From: Bacteroidia bacterium
GTDB taxonomy: Bacteria; Bacteroidota; Bacteroidia; Flavobacteriales_D; Cryomorphaceae
Reading direction: 5' to 3'
Length of the DNA stretch: 64,000 nt
NCBI GenBank assembly: GCA_030427905.1
Contig: JAUICL010000004.1
Coordinates: 317,286 to 381,285 of the forward strand
Part shown: positions 9,102-19,000 of the stretch, piece after piece
Position numbering within the stretch: the first letter of the stretch is position 1
Layout of the letters: each line of letters begins with the position of its first letter
Made by a program: the position numbers and the translations under genes
The notes under the pieces: generated by a model
What the model was told of the DNA's origin: nothing
Database searches by the model: none
The model's input: only the letters and a program-made list of their open reading frames with translations

Positions 9102-9851
9102 TTAACGACTAGCTACAGGGCTGCCTATACCTGTACTTAATGCATCAGGCAAGATGGCTAATGATTCGATGATTCCGTCGTTTTCGCAAGCAGCCAAAGC
9201 TTCAAAGCTGTGTGTCCCATTGCTCACCCCAAGACTTAATGCGCAGCCAGCACGCTTCCCTGACTCAAGATCTGATGGGGTATCTCCGATGTTGACGACA
9301 CGCGATGGGTCGGTTATGCCAAACTCAGCCATCGCTTTCTTAATCATATCGGGATGGGGGCGACCGTGTATGACCTCGTCGCTGGTAATGCTCATATCAA
9401 TGATGGATTCGTTGCTAACTGAAACAAAGTTTTTATTCAAACCTTTTGTCCATCCCAGCTTCTCCAGAATGATTAGGGCTACTGCGCGGTAGAATCCAGT
9501 GGTGAGCGCAATTTTAATTCCATGATCTCTCAATATCCCGAAGGTCTCAAGGCATCCTTGCGTTGGTGCCACGGGATTATTCATGTAATACGTTTCAAGG
9601 ATATCCTTGAATACTTCATACGATGAGTTGATTTGTTCTTCGAGTTCAGGGTGATCTTTTCCGAGTTGCTTTGTCCAAAACGTTTCAAATACGAATCTTT
9701 TGGCCCAGCCTTGAGCGGCTAAAATCTCTTCGTCGGATACTTGGAGCCCCACTTTTTTGGCAGCTAGTGCAAAGCACTTCTCCACTTCGTGATTGTCGGT
9801 AATGGTTGTTCCGGCCATATCAAATACGACCAATTCTATCTTACTTGTCAT
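9102..9851 (-). CDS. Phosphonatase-like HAD hydrolase (PhnX-like, TIGR03351 type)
   Basis: A 249-residue HAD-superfamily enzyme. Motif I is D11-M-A-G-T-T, closer to the D-W-A-G-T-T of phosphonoacetaldehyde hydrolase than to D-x-D phosphatases; the conserved G-R-P-H-P-D and I-G-D-T-P-S-D-L segments supply the remaining catalytic core, followed by G-V-S-N-G-T-H. In the cap, G48-W-A-K51 aligns by eye with the G-L-L-K carrying the Schiff-base lysine of Bacillus PhnX, supporting C-P bond cleavage of an aldehyde phosphonate. TIGR03351 proteins are known to cluster with TIGR03364 FAD oxidoreductases, as here. Divergent from the transporter/receptor operon. Cytoplasmic. Alternative: a related phosphatase of unknown substrate. 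Confidence 0.8.
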   Translation of the reverse strand: MTSKIELVVFDMAGTTITDNHEVEKCFALAAKKVGLQVSDEEILAAQGWAKRFVFETFWTKQLGKDHPELEEQINSSYEVFKDILETYYMNNPVAPTQGCLETFGILRDHGIKIALTTGFYRAVALIILEKLGWTKGLNKNFVSVSNESIIDMSITSDEVIHGRPHPDMIKKAMAEFGITDPSRVVNIGDTPSDLESGKRAGCALSLGVSNGTHSFEALAACENDGIIESLAILPDALSTGIGSPVASR

Positions 9852-10025
9852 GTGAGTTGTTAAATAATGGTTTACAAATATTCACATTTTAGATTTTGTG
9901 TGCAAATCTGAAAATTGATTGAATTTGTTCTGCGAGTCACGTATTTGCTAGGTTCTAACATTCGGTTAGTAATTGCTTAAACATTTGTTAAACTTGAATA
10001 TCGCGAAATGGGCATTGCATAATAG

Positions 10026-10033
10026 TAATTTTG
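10026..10033 (+). promoter_or_regulatory. Putative -7 element of the phosphonate-type operon
   Basis: TAATTTTG matches TAnnTTTG and lies 34 bp upstream of the DUF5690 start codon. No good -33 TTG is present at 17-23 nt, which might mean activator dependence; this is weak single-element evidence. Confidence 0.4.
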
Positions 10034-10067
10034 GAGCGTTCAAAGTTGAATATAAGTAAATGTCAAT

Positions 10068-11834
10068 ATGCGACTCATTGAAAGAAATAAAATAGCCTTT
10101 GTAAGCTATACAGCACTAGCTGCTTTTGGGGCTTATTTCTGTATGTATGCTTTTCGCAAACCATTTACTGCTGCTGTATATGCTGATGCTTCTTGGGGAA
10201 TTCTCGATTTGAAATCGGCAATGATCATAGCTCAGGTACTCGGATATATGTGTTCGAAATACATCGGGATAAAAGTCATTAGCGAGCTAGGTAAAAATAG
10301 CCGCGGATGGTTGATTATGGGGTTGGCGTCTTTCTCGATGATCGGCCTGTTTCTGATGGGTGTGTTACCAAAACCTTATCTTTTAATTGGGCTGTTCTTG
10401 AATGGTCTACCGCTCGGTATGATTTGGGGAGTCGTTTTCAGTTACCTCGAAGGAAGAAGACTGACAGAAATACTTGCTGCCTGCCTGAGCGTGAGTTTCA
10501 TTATTTCTTCGGGTGTTTTGAAATCTGTAGGGCGCTACATTATAGATAATGGTATAGCTACGGAATATTGGATGCCTTTGGTGGTTGCCGCCATTTTTCT
10601 CCCGCTTTTGGGCTTGTTTACATATATGCTAGAGCGGGTGCCCCCGCCTACCGCCGAAGATATTGCCTTGCGCACAGAGCGGGTCCCAATGTCGCGCGAA
10701 GTGCGCAGAAAGGTCTTTTTCAAGTATATGCCGGGCTTGTTGGCCTTGGTTATGATATACGTCGGAATGACCGTGCTGCGCGATGTTCGCGATAGTTTTG
10801 GAGTTGAGATATGGAGTCAGCTTGGCTATGCAGATCAGCCTATGATTTTTTCAAAAATGGAAACGGCAATTGGTTTGCTAGTGCTTGTGAGCATTGCCTT
10901 ATTGGTGTGGGTGCGCGATAATCGGAAGGCATTCGAGTGGAATCTGCGCTATATCTTTTTCGGAATTGGAATTTCGGTAGCTTCTACGTTCGCCTTCGAG
11001 TTGGGCCTTCTCTCCGCGGTGGCTTGGATGTTTATCGGTGGCTTCGGGTTATTCCTTGCGTATGTGCCTTTCAATTGTGTCTTATTTGATAGGCTGGTGC
11101 CTATGCTTGGGGTCAATGGAAACGCCGGTTTCCTGATCTATATAGCCGATGCGGTTGGGTATTCTGCGAGTGTGGTCATGCTCATTTACAAATCCACTTG
11201 GTACAAGTCTTTAGATTGGCTTTCGGTTTTCACATCGCTTACGTACTGGATTTCGGCATTGGCGCTCATCTTTTTGCTGATTGCTCGAATTTATTTTAAA
11301 AGAGCAACTGACAAGCCAGACGTTAAAGTGAGTTTATCTACTCCGGTTGCTGCGACTATTCTCATACTCGGTTTGGCTTCCATTCAGCAGGTACAAGCTC
11401 AATATGGTCGTCCGCTTCAAAAGGATAGCCTTAAGAGTGAACTCTGTGGAAGGCAAGCTGCCTTGCTCTACGGAGAATTGATTGACCTAAAAGAGCAGAT
11501 TATTAGCGATGACCACTTGGTGTACACTTCAGGTGGCCGCGACCAATGGGATGCTATTTGGGCGAAATATCTAGTGATAGTCCCTGATGCGTTGGCCCAA
11601 ACCAATTTGGTAAAAGCCGTGTATGTGGATTGCTTTCCTGAGCAGTTTTTTCAAACGGCAACTACCGTTGCAAAGCAATTCAGAGCCTCTCAGAGTTTTC
11701 TGAAAATTATTAACGACGAAAACGAGCGGAATACCAAGATTTCACCTCCGCCGCATAAAGACACTTGTTCCTGTATCACCTGCAAGCTATTCAGCGGACA
11801 TGCGTCAAACCTGATCACAGATTACGATGAATAA
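10068..11834 (+). CDS. DUF5690/MFS-like transporter fused to a C-terminal soluble domain
   Basis: A 588-residue protein. Residues ~1-415 form about twelve membrane segments matching DUF5690, an MFS-like family (M-Y-A-F-R-K-P-F-T-A-A near the start, then V-L-R-D-V-R-D-S-F). A further hydrophobic stretch (~422-444) resembles a signal peptide ending V-Q-A-Q, and is followed by a ~144-residue soluble tail with seven cysteines overall including C-x-C-x-x-C near the end. With twelve MFS helices the extra helix would put the tail in the periplasm. It heads the operon and overlaps the TonB receptor by 8 bp, so it is the likely inner-membrane step of substrate import. Substrate is inferred from neighbours only. 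Confidence 0.75.
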   Translation: MRLIERNKIAFVSYTALAAFGAYFCMYAFRKPFTAAVYADASWGILDLKSAMIIAQVLGYMCSKYIGIKVISELGKNSRGWLIMGLASFSMIGLFLMGVLPKPYLLIGLFLNGLPLGMIWGVVFSYLEGRRLTEILAACLSVSFIISSGVLKSVGRYIIDNGIATEYWMPLVVAAIFLPLLGLFTYMLERVPPPTAEDIALRTERVPMSREVRRKVFFKYMPGLLALVMIYVGMTVLRDVRDSFGVEIWSQLGYADQPMIFSKMETAIGLLVLVSIALLVWVRDNRKAFEWNLRYIFFGIGISVASTFAFELGLLSAVAWMFIGGFGLFLAYVPFNCVLFDRLVPMLGVNGNAGFLIYIADAVGYSASVVMLIYKSTWYKSLDWLSVFTSLTYWISALALIFLLIARIYFKRATDKPDVKVSLSTPVAATILILGLASIQQVQAQYGRPLQKDSLKSELCGRQAALLYGELIDLKEQIISDDHLVYTSGGRDQWDAIWAKYLVIVPDALAQTNLVKAVYVDCFPEQFFQTATTVAKQFRASQSFLKIINDENERNTKISPPPHKDTCSCITCKLFSGHASNLITDYDE

Positions 11835-14745
11835 GCTATTCTACATTATACTTTTTCTTTGCGCAAGTTCTACTGTTTTCGGACAGTATGGATCTGTTAA
11901 AGGCGAAATTCACGACAATGTGGGGCCTTTGCCGGGAGCCACCATTTATGTGAAGGACAATGCACTTCTGGGAACTTCTACCGATTTAGATGGTGCTTTT
12001 CACCTTCATAAGATCCCTGTGGGTAATGTGGTTCTTGTGATCTCTTATATCGGATTCAACCAGATAGAAGTCCCAGTTGAAATCACGGCTGGAGAAATTA
12101 CCCAGCTAGACCCCATTACCATGGAGCAGGGTGTGGTGCTCAACGAAGCGGTGGTAGAAGCGGAGTACAACGCTGATGAAGCGCGGGCCATCAACATGAT
12201 GAAAATGGACAAGCGAATTGTCAACGTTTTGGCATCTGATGCCATGAACAAGCTTCCAGACCGCAATGTTTCAGAAGCAGTGCAGCGCGTACCGGCAATC
12301 GCAATCGAAAAAGATCAGGGTGAAGGCAGGTATGTTTCGGTCAGAGGAACCCCTCACGATTGGAGTTCTGCGCTGGTGAATGGAAACAGGCTGCCTGTGG
12401 CCGACGAAGACAGCGATTCGCGTACCATGTCCTTCGACGTCCTCCCGACAGAATTGGTAGAGTACATCGTAGTCGCTAAGGCCATCACGCCCGACATGGA
12501 AGGGGATGCTATCGGTGGGAGTATCGACTTCCTTACACGAGCAGCGCCCTTGGAGCCGGTAACTCAACTAAGCGTTTCTGCTGGGTACAATGCCCAGGCT
12601 CAAAAACCAACATACAACGCTTCTTTCGCTTTGGGAAACCGCACCAAAAACAAGAAATGGGGTGGCCTATTGAGTGGGGTAGTCTGGCATAGAAACTACG
12701 GTACCGATCGCTATACCGCCGCTTATGGAAGTAATTATAGCCAAGGATTAAACCGATTCGAGCTCCGCGATTATCAAGGTACTCGAACCACCATTGGATT
12801 GACGGCTTCAGGAGAGTATCAATTCTCCGAAAAAGGAAGTGTGTACATCAAGTCGCTTTTCGGGAAAATGATTGATGAAGAGTGGAACAGAAAAGTTATG
12901 TTCAACTACGCCACTGGTGCGGGAAAAACCTATCGCCAGCAGCATATCCACGCCAAGTATTTGTGGCAATTATTTGGGGGAGAAGTGGGGTTGAAGACTG
13001 ATCTGACACCCACCAAGAAGCTCGAGTTGAAAGTAACTTCGTATGACAATTCTTTTAAATACGGAGATGTACCATACGGGGGAGATGACGATAGAAACGG
13101 ATATTATGTCATTCAGTTTGAAAGCCCAAATCTCCAGTACGATGATATGGTGTATCTGGACGCTGAAGGAAATTACCTGCCAACTTCTGACGGGGCAGCT
13201 ACACAGCTCAAACTTCTCGGAAAAGACAACCCAATTGGTGGAGATCCACCCGATAATATCCAGCCCATGCCGAGCATGGAGATTACCGACGACAATCTCT
13301 TTTTCATAGGAGCATACTCGGAGTTGAATAATACCAACGAACAAGATCCAATCGTTGCCCAATTTGATATCACAGACGATGTGTCACCACGACTTCAGCT
13401 CAAGTACGGGGGAAAATACCGAATGAAGGAAGGTACCCGTGATATAGGGCTTCACGAATGGCTTCAAAATTTTAACACGACGTCTAACCCCATTTACTTG
13501 AGTCAGTTCAATACCGAGCAAATCGATTTGAATGGTGGCTTTGTAGAAGAGATCGGTTCGCCATACGATCACTGGTTTATGTCGTATATGACGCCCGATA
13601 CCCACGAAGACTTCTTGAACATCATGGGCGATAGCCTTGTGGAGCGTACCATGGATTCAAACCATCCAGAATACGAGCAGTGGGTGGGAAGTAGCTACTC
13701 GTACCGCGAAAACGTCTCATCGGCTTATGCCATGGGAGATTTCAAACTCACCGAGAAGATCAATTTTATCGGGGGGCTGCGCGTAGAATACACCGAATCA
13801 GAAATAAAAGGTGATACGGTACTGTGGGATGAATTTGACTTGATCAATTTCACATATCCTACCAAAGAAGTGGTGTCTGACAATGATTACTGGGCCATTC
13901 TTCCCATGCTCCATGTGAAATATGCTCATACCGAAAACTTGAATTTGCGAGCGGCAATCACGCGAACATTTCGTCGGCCAAATTTCCTGGAAGCTAAGCC
14001 TGGCGAGCCAGTGCGCGATTTGACCAATCTCGAGTTTACCGTTGGGAACAGCGGGTTGAGACCTACCTTTTCATGGAACTTTGACCTTATGGCCGACTAC
14101 TACTTCAAGAAAGGGGGAATGTTTTCGGCGGGTGTCTTTTACAAATATGTCACCGATCACATTTTCGCTACCAATACAGGTGATGCTGATCCGGCTAAGG
14201 GGATCATCTACAAGAGCTTCCAGAATGCTGAACAAAGCGAATTGTTTGGGGCAGAATTTTCATTTATCCACCGACTGCATTTTTTGCCAGGGATTTGGAA
14301 GCATTTTGGCGTGAATACCAACGTGACTTTGATCAAGTCGGAAATGCAAGTGCCCGGGCGTCCAAAAGCCCAGCCGCTGCCACGTCAAGCCGATTTTCTT
14401 TTCAATGCGGCACTGACATACGAAGGAGAAAAACTAGCGGTGCGATTGGCCTATAATTTCAAAGGTCCTTATCTAATGGAATTGAATCTGGCCGCTGTAG
14501 AAAACAATGAAACGGGCGAACAGGAGCTTCTACATCAAGACACCGAGTACGACATTTTCATGGATCAGTACTCGTCTCTCGACTTGGCTGTCTCTTACCG
14601 CATTTCAGATAAACTCACCGCTTTTTGCGACTTCAATAACCTACTAAACAAACCCATGTACACCTACCGCGGACAAAAATTCCGCCCAGTGAATGTCGAG
14701 TACTACAGCTGGAAGGGACAGGCAGGAATCAAACTTTCTCTCTAA
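11827..14745 (+). CDS. TonB-dependent outer-membrane receptor (TIGR01782-like)
   Basis: A 972-residue receptor. Signal peptide ~1-19 (ends V-F-G-Q), carboxypeptidase-regulatory-like beta domain ~22-95, plug ~125-240 (L-P-D-R-N-V-S-E-A-V-Q-R-V-P and V-R-G-T-P), then a 22-strand barrel to an aromatic-poor end (K-L-S-L). The plug resembles the TonB-Xanth-Caul subfamily (TIGR01782), which works without a SusD partner, and none is present. It should import a nutrient across the outer membrane using TonB energy. Overlaps the DUF5690 gene by 8 bp and is followed 27 bp later by an exported AlkP-type enzyme, so the three are probably one transcript. Confidence 0.92.
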   Translation: MNKLFYIILFLCASSTVFGQYGSVKGEIHDNVGPLPGATIYVKDNALLGTSTDLDGAFHLHKIPVGNVVLVISYIGFNQIEVPVEITAGEITQLDPITMEQGVVLNEAVVEAEYNADEARAINMMKMDKRIVNVLASDAMNKLPDRNVSEAVQRVPAIAIEKDQGEGRYVSVRGTPHDWSSALVNGNRLPVADEDSDSRTMSFDVLPTELVEYIVVAKAITPDMEGDAIGGSIDFLTRAAPLEPVTQLSVSAGYNAQAQKPTYNASFALGNRTKNKKWGGLLSGVVWHRNYGTDRYTAAYGSNYSQGLNRFELRDYQGTRTTIGLTASGEYQFSEKGSVYIKSLFGKMIDEEWNRKVMFNYATGAGKTYRQQHIHAKYLWQLFGGEVGLKTDLTPTKKLELKVTSYDNSFKYGDVPYGGDDDRNGYYVIQFESPNLQYDDMVYLDAEGNYLPTSDGAATQLKLLGKDNPIGGDPPDNIQPMPSMEITDDNLFFIGAYSELNNTNEQDPIVAQFDITDDVSPRLQLKYGGKYRMKEGTRDIGLHEWLQNFNTTSNPIYLSQFNTEQIDLNGGFVEEIGSPYDHWFMSYMTPDTHEDFLNIMGDSLVERTMDSNHPEYEQWVGSSYSYRENVSSAYAMGDFKLTEKINFIGGLRVEYTESEIKGDTVLWDEFDLINFTYPTKEVVSDNDYWAILPMLHVKYAHTENLNLRAAITRTFRRPNFLEAKPGEPVRDLTNLEFTVGNSGLRPTFSWNFDLMADYYFKKGGMFSAGVFYKYVTDHIFATNTGDADPAKGIIYKSFQNAEQSELFGAEFSFIHRLHFLPGIWKHFGVNTNVTLIKSEMQVPGRPKAQPLPRQADFLFNAALTYEGEKLAVRLAYNFKGPYLMELNLAAVENNETGEQELLHQDTEYDIFMDQYSSLDLAVSYRISDKLTAFCDFNNLLNKPMYTYRGQKFRPVNVEYYSWKGQAGIKLSL

Positions 14746-14772
14746 TCTAAATACGTTCAAAATCCAAATCAA

Positions 14773-15972
14773 ATGAAAAAACTGTTTACAATTTCAATGG
14801 CACTTGCCCTCGGCGCTACAGCCATGGCGCAAGAGACTAAGGTGCTCTTTATCGGTATCGATGGGCTGCGCTCTGATGCGCTCCAGCAGGCTAATACGCC
14901 AGCCATGGATGCCTTGATTGACGAAGGGCTATACACCTTCGATTCATGGCACTTGGGTGTCACTTCTTCGGGGCCATCATGGAGCGATATGCTTACTGGG
15001 GTGTGGGAAGAAAAGCACGGTGTGACCAACAATAGCTACACCGGAAGTAACTACAATGATTACCCATACTTCGTGACCCGCGTAAAGGAGTATCGACCTG
15101 ACCTAAAAGCTGTTCAAATCACGAGCTGGGGGCCTATGAGCGATGCTGTCTACAACGACGGTTGGGATCAAAAACTCATTCCGCCTACCGATGACGCTTG
15201 CCTACAGGTAGCTCAAATCCAGTTGCTCGACCCGGAGCTCGATCTACTCTTCGTGCACTTCGATGATTGCGACGCGGCTGGACACGGTAACGGATTTTCG
15301 ACCGATGTAGCACCCTACATGAATCAGATCGAATATGTAGATAGCCAAATCGGACAATTGATAGCTTCACTTGAAGCCCGCCCGACTTATGCCAATGAAG
15401 ATTGGCTGGTTCTTCTAACAACCGACCACGGTGGACTCGGATATTCACATGGGGGACTGACTGATGATGAGCGCGCTATCTGGTGGATTGCTCGCGGTGG
15501 AAACGTGCCAAACGTTGAAATTTTTGGTGAAGACCCAGGGAGCTACATCGCGGGCGATGCCAACGAAGAATTGATCCCGTTGACGCCTGTTTTGACAGAT
15601 ATCGCAGTGACTGCTATCGACCACCTTTTGCCAGAAGTAGACCCTGAACTTGAAGAAGAATGGGATCTTGATGGTAAGTCGTGGTTGGATTTTGCCACTT
15701 ATATCGAAAAAGGTGAGCAAGCCGACATCGACTTTACGGTATGGCCTAACCCAAGCAACGGTTCATTCTACATCGAAATTACGGAAGACATGGCCAGCCA
15801 TGCTAATGTACGCGTGCTTGATATGAATGGAAAAGTGGTCAAGGTAATCGCTGATAACCTCGCTTCCAACACACAGAAATACGTGAATCTTGGCGATTTG
15901 GAAGCTGGGGTCTACATGCTTCAAGTCATCAATAATACTCAAACTTCAACAAGAAGAATCATTATCAGATAA
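14773..15972 (+). CDS. T9SS-exported alkaline phosphatase superfamily phosphodiesterase
   Basis: A 399-residue protein. Signal peptide 1-20 (A-M-A-Q); catalytic domain of the nucleotide pyrophosphatase/phosphodiesterase type ~22-300; T9SS sorting domain ~325-399 (V-W-P-N-P to R-R-I-I-I-R). Metal ligands visible: D30 (I-D-G-L-R), D167 and H171 (D-A-A-G-H), D218-H219 (T-T-D-H-G-G), H226. S66 in S-S-G-P-S is the likely nucleophile by alignment with the T-F-P-N of NPP enzymes. The superfamily contains phosphodiesterases, phosphonate monoester hydrolases and phosphonoacetate hydrolase. Secreted location and neighbours suggest release of phosphonate or phosphate monomers outside the cell. Confidence 0.85.
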   Translation: MKKLFTISMALALGATAMAQETKVLFIGIDGLRSDALQQANTPAMDALIDEGLYTFDSWHLGVTSSGPSWSDMLTGVWEEKHGVTNNSYTGSNYNDYPYFVTRVKEYRPDLKAVQITSWGPMSDAVYNDGWDQKLIPPTDDACLQVAQIQLLDPELDLLFVHFDDCDAAGHGNGFSTDVAPYMNQIEYVDSQIGQLIASLEARPTYANEDWLVLLTTDHGGLGYSHGGLTDDERAIWWIARGGNVPNVEIFGEDPGSYIAGDANEELIPLTPVLTDIAVTAIDHLLPEVDPELEEEWDLDGKSWLDFATYIEKGEQADIDFTVWPNPSNGSFYIEITEDMASHANVRVLDMNGKVVKVIADNLASNTQKYVNLGDLEAGVYMLQVINNTQTSTRRIIIR

Positions 15973-15978
15973 ACGAAA

Positions 15979-16005
15979 AAAGCCAGACGGTGGATGTCTG
16001 GCTTT
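15979..16005 (+). terminator. Intra-operon hairpin after the AlkP gene
   Basis: Perfect 10-bp arms (AAAGCCAGAC / GTCTGGCTTT) with a 7-nt loop, 6 bp after the AlkP stop and 25 bp before the LamG protein start. Short T-tract only, so probably a partial terminator or 3' end stabiliser lowering expression of the next gene. Confidence 0.65.
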
Positions 16006-16030
16006 AGTTCATATTCAAAATCCTTTTCAC

Positions 16031-19000
16031 ATGAACAAAACAACAAAAATACGCTTTTGGATTTATATGCTGGCGATATGCTTGCCGGTGTTTTCGATGG
16101 CTCAAGGTGGCCAATCAGCCCTTTCGATTACAGAATTTTCGCAATACCTAGAAATAAGTAAAGAAGGTACGACTGATTTCGACTTTGGTGCTGATCAAGA
16201 CTTTACAATCGAGTTTTGGATTTCGATTCCTTCCGAAACGACTGGTTTTGGTGGCGATCCAGCCATCATTTCCGACAAAGACTGGGACAGTGGAAACAAT
16301 CCTGGTTTTGTGATTTTTCTAGAAAGTGGTGCTGTGCGTTGCAACATCGGTACAGGCGGTACACGGTTAGATATTGATCACGACTACAACATGGAAGACG
16401 ACCAATGGCACCATGTGGCGCTATCTGCCGATCGCGATGGTGACCTGAATCTGATTGTTGACGGTGTTATTGTTGGATCAACATCTATGGTTGGATTCGG
16501 CGATATCACGTCTCCAAACAACATCTACCTCGGACAAGATGGTGTAGCGGGTTATGCCAGTATCAAGTATAGAATGGATGAGCTTCGCTTTTGGAACGAA
16601 GCTCTTAGTCAGGAGACTATTCAGCAGAACATTTGCTTGAAAGCAGATGAAGCCGATGAGAACCTGATCGCATACTACAGCTTCGATGATGAGAGTTTTA
16701 TGGATATCGCAGGAGACCATGATTTGGTAGTGCCTGCTGATGGTCCTGGCTTTGCCACATCTGGCGCACACATCGGAGACGCTAGTGTATCTAGCTATCT
16801 CACAGATTGGTCTGATGTGGAAGTTGAGTTGTCTAGCACCCAATTTGGAACGGCGCTCGTTGACAATGTTCAAGGGCTAGATGGAGTAAATATCTATTAC
16901 GTAGAAGGGGAGCCAAACGATGACAACGGATTTCTTTCACTCGAAAACCAAAGTGGATACTTCGGGGTGCACGTGGCTGCCATTTCAGAAGGTACGGCCA
17001 ATTTCACCTACAACTACGATGGTTATGCTGCTGCAGAAGCGGTAGCAGCTGAAGAGAATTTTGATATGTTCTACAGATTGCACAGTGGGCAGCAAGCCTG
17101 GACTAGCACAGGAGCATTCCACAATACCGATGCGAAAACCTTCTTGGTAACGGGAACTGGTTTTTCTGCTCAGCTCATTTTGGGACAAACCCTTGATGGA
17201 ATCTGTCCAGAGCCATACAGCTTTGAGCTCGACCAGATAGATATGATTTCGGCCCAACTTTCTTGGGGCGAAGATGGACTGGCTTCGGAAGTGGTATACG
17301 GGCCAGCTGGTTTTACACCAGAAGATGGTATGTTGATCACCGATCTCGAATCTTCATCAATTGCGCTTGAAGGTTTGTCTCCAAATACAGACTACGATGC
17401 CTACGTGCGTCACGCTTGTGTTGGTCTCGATGCCAGCGCTTGGGTAGGGCCACTGTCGTTTACAACCGATGCCTTACCAGTCGTATCCAGCACTGGTGCT
17501 GGATCTACCATCGATTTTATCGGTGGAGACGATGGACAAAACGTTCATATGGACCTAGGTGAAGTCGCTATTGCTGAGAATAGTTTTACGGTTGAAATGT
17601 GGGTCAATGTTCGCGATGTACAAGGCGATCCAGCATTCTTTTCCAATAAGGATTGGAACAGCGGAAACAACACGGGGCTCAATATTTTTATGCAGGGCAG
17701 TGGAGCCTTCAAGGTAAACTACAAAACAGATGAGTCTCCTCGAGTTGATATCTCTTCTGATGTATCCATCCTAAACGCGTGGAATCACATTGCTGTGGTT
17801 GTAAACCGCGATGAAAACATGACGCTTTACATCAATGGTATCGAAGTGAATTCTGGCGATATCAGTACAACTACCGGGACGCTTGCCAGCGACCTTCCTT
17901 GGATACTGGGACAGGATGGAACTGGAAACTACAGCTACGGACACCAATTTGATGGATGGATTGACGAAGTGCGAATTTGGAATGGCGTGAGAACCCCAGA
18001 AGAACTGCGCCAGAATATGTGCGTTAGACTTAGCGGTACGGAGCCAGGCTTAATGAACTATTTCCCGCTCGATAATGCTTCGGGAATAGTGGCAAACGAC
18101 CACGCTAATGAATTGAACCATGCGACGATCTACAACATCGAAGAAGCAAACTGGGTGATGAGTGCTGCGGCGATTGGCGAAGAGTCAGTGTGGTCATATG
18201 GCGAAGCTATCTCAGATTTGAGCTTGAGCTCAGCTGCCAACGGTACCTTGAGTGCAACCAATTACGACGCTCTACAAGGGTTCCACATTTACCGAATCGA
18301 TCAAGCTCCCAACCACACCGTGGGAATGACGGCATTGGAAGGCGAGCAAATCCAATTTGGAGTATTTCCAGTAGGAACGGGCTCTGCCGATGTATCATAC
18401 GATTACACAGGCTGGACTGAAGCTGAAACGGCTACAGAAGAACTCGCTCTCTTTGGACGTGAAAACTTGGACTTCCCGTACTGGTTGAACACCAATGCGA
18501 GTACTGATGAAATGACCTTGACCGCTACAATCTCAAACCGCACCGAGTTTTTGATTGGAGTGCCATTAACAGGTACCTGCGATGATCCAACAGACCTAGC
18601 CGTAGAAGCATCGGTATACTCGGGTCTCGTTTCATGGACTACCGGTGGATCTGCCAACTGGAATCTAAGCTATGGGCCTGCAGGAATTACCCCTGAAGAA
18701 GGAACCATCGAGCTGTTTACAGGCGATAACCCCTATACCATTGCCGGTCTGGAGCCAGAAACGAGCTACTACGTATTCGTTCAAGACTCTTGTGTAGGAA
18801 TTGGAACGAGCAACTGGGTTGGACCAATCGAATTCACAACCCTTGAGATTCCAGCTTACTTAAATACTGGTGCAGGAACGGCGCTTTCATTTGATGGAAG
18901 CCAATCTACTTCTCACGGAACGCCTGAGTCATTGAGACCAGAAACTGCCGTGACACTCGAAGCGTGGATCAATCCAGTGGAATTGACTACAGCATGGACA

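Noticed and set aside
15890..16030. Longer start for the LamG/FN3 protein
   Set aside because: It overlaps the AlkP gene and the hairpin, and the signal peptide begins at 16031.
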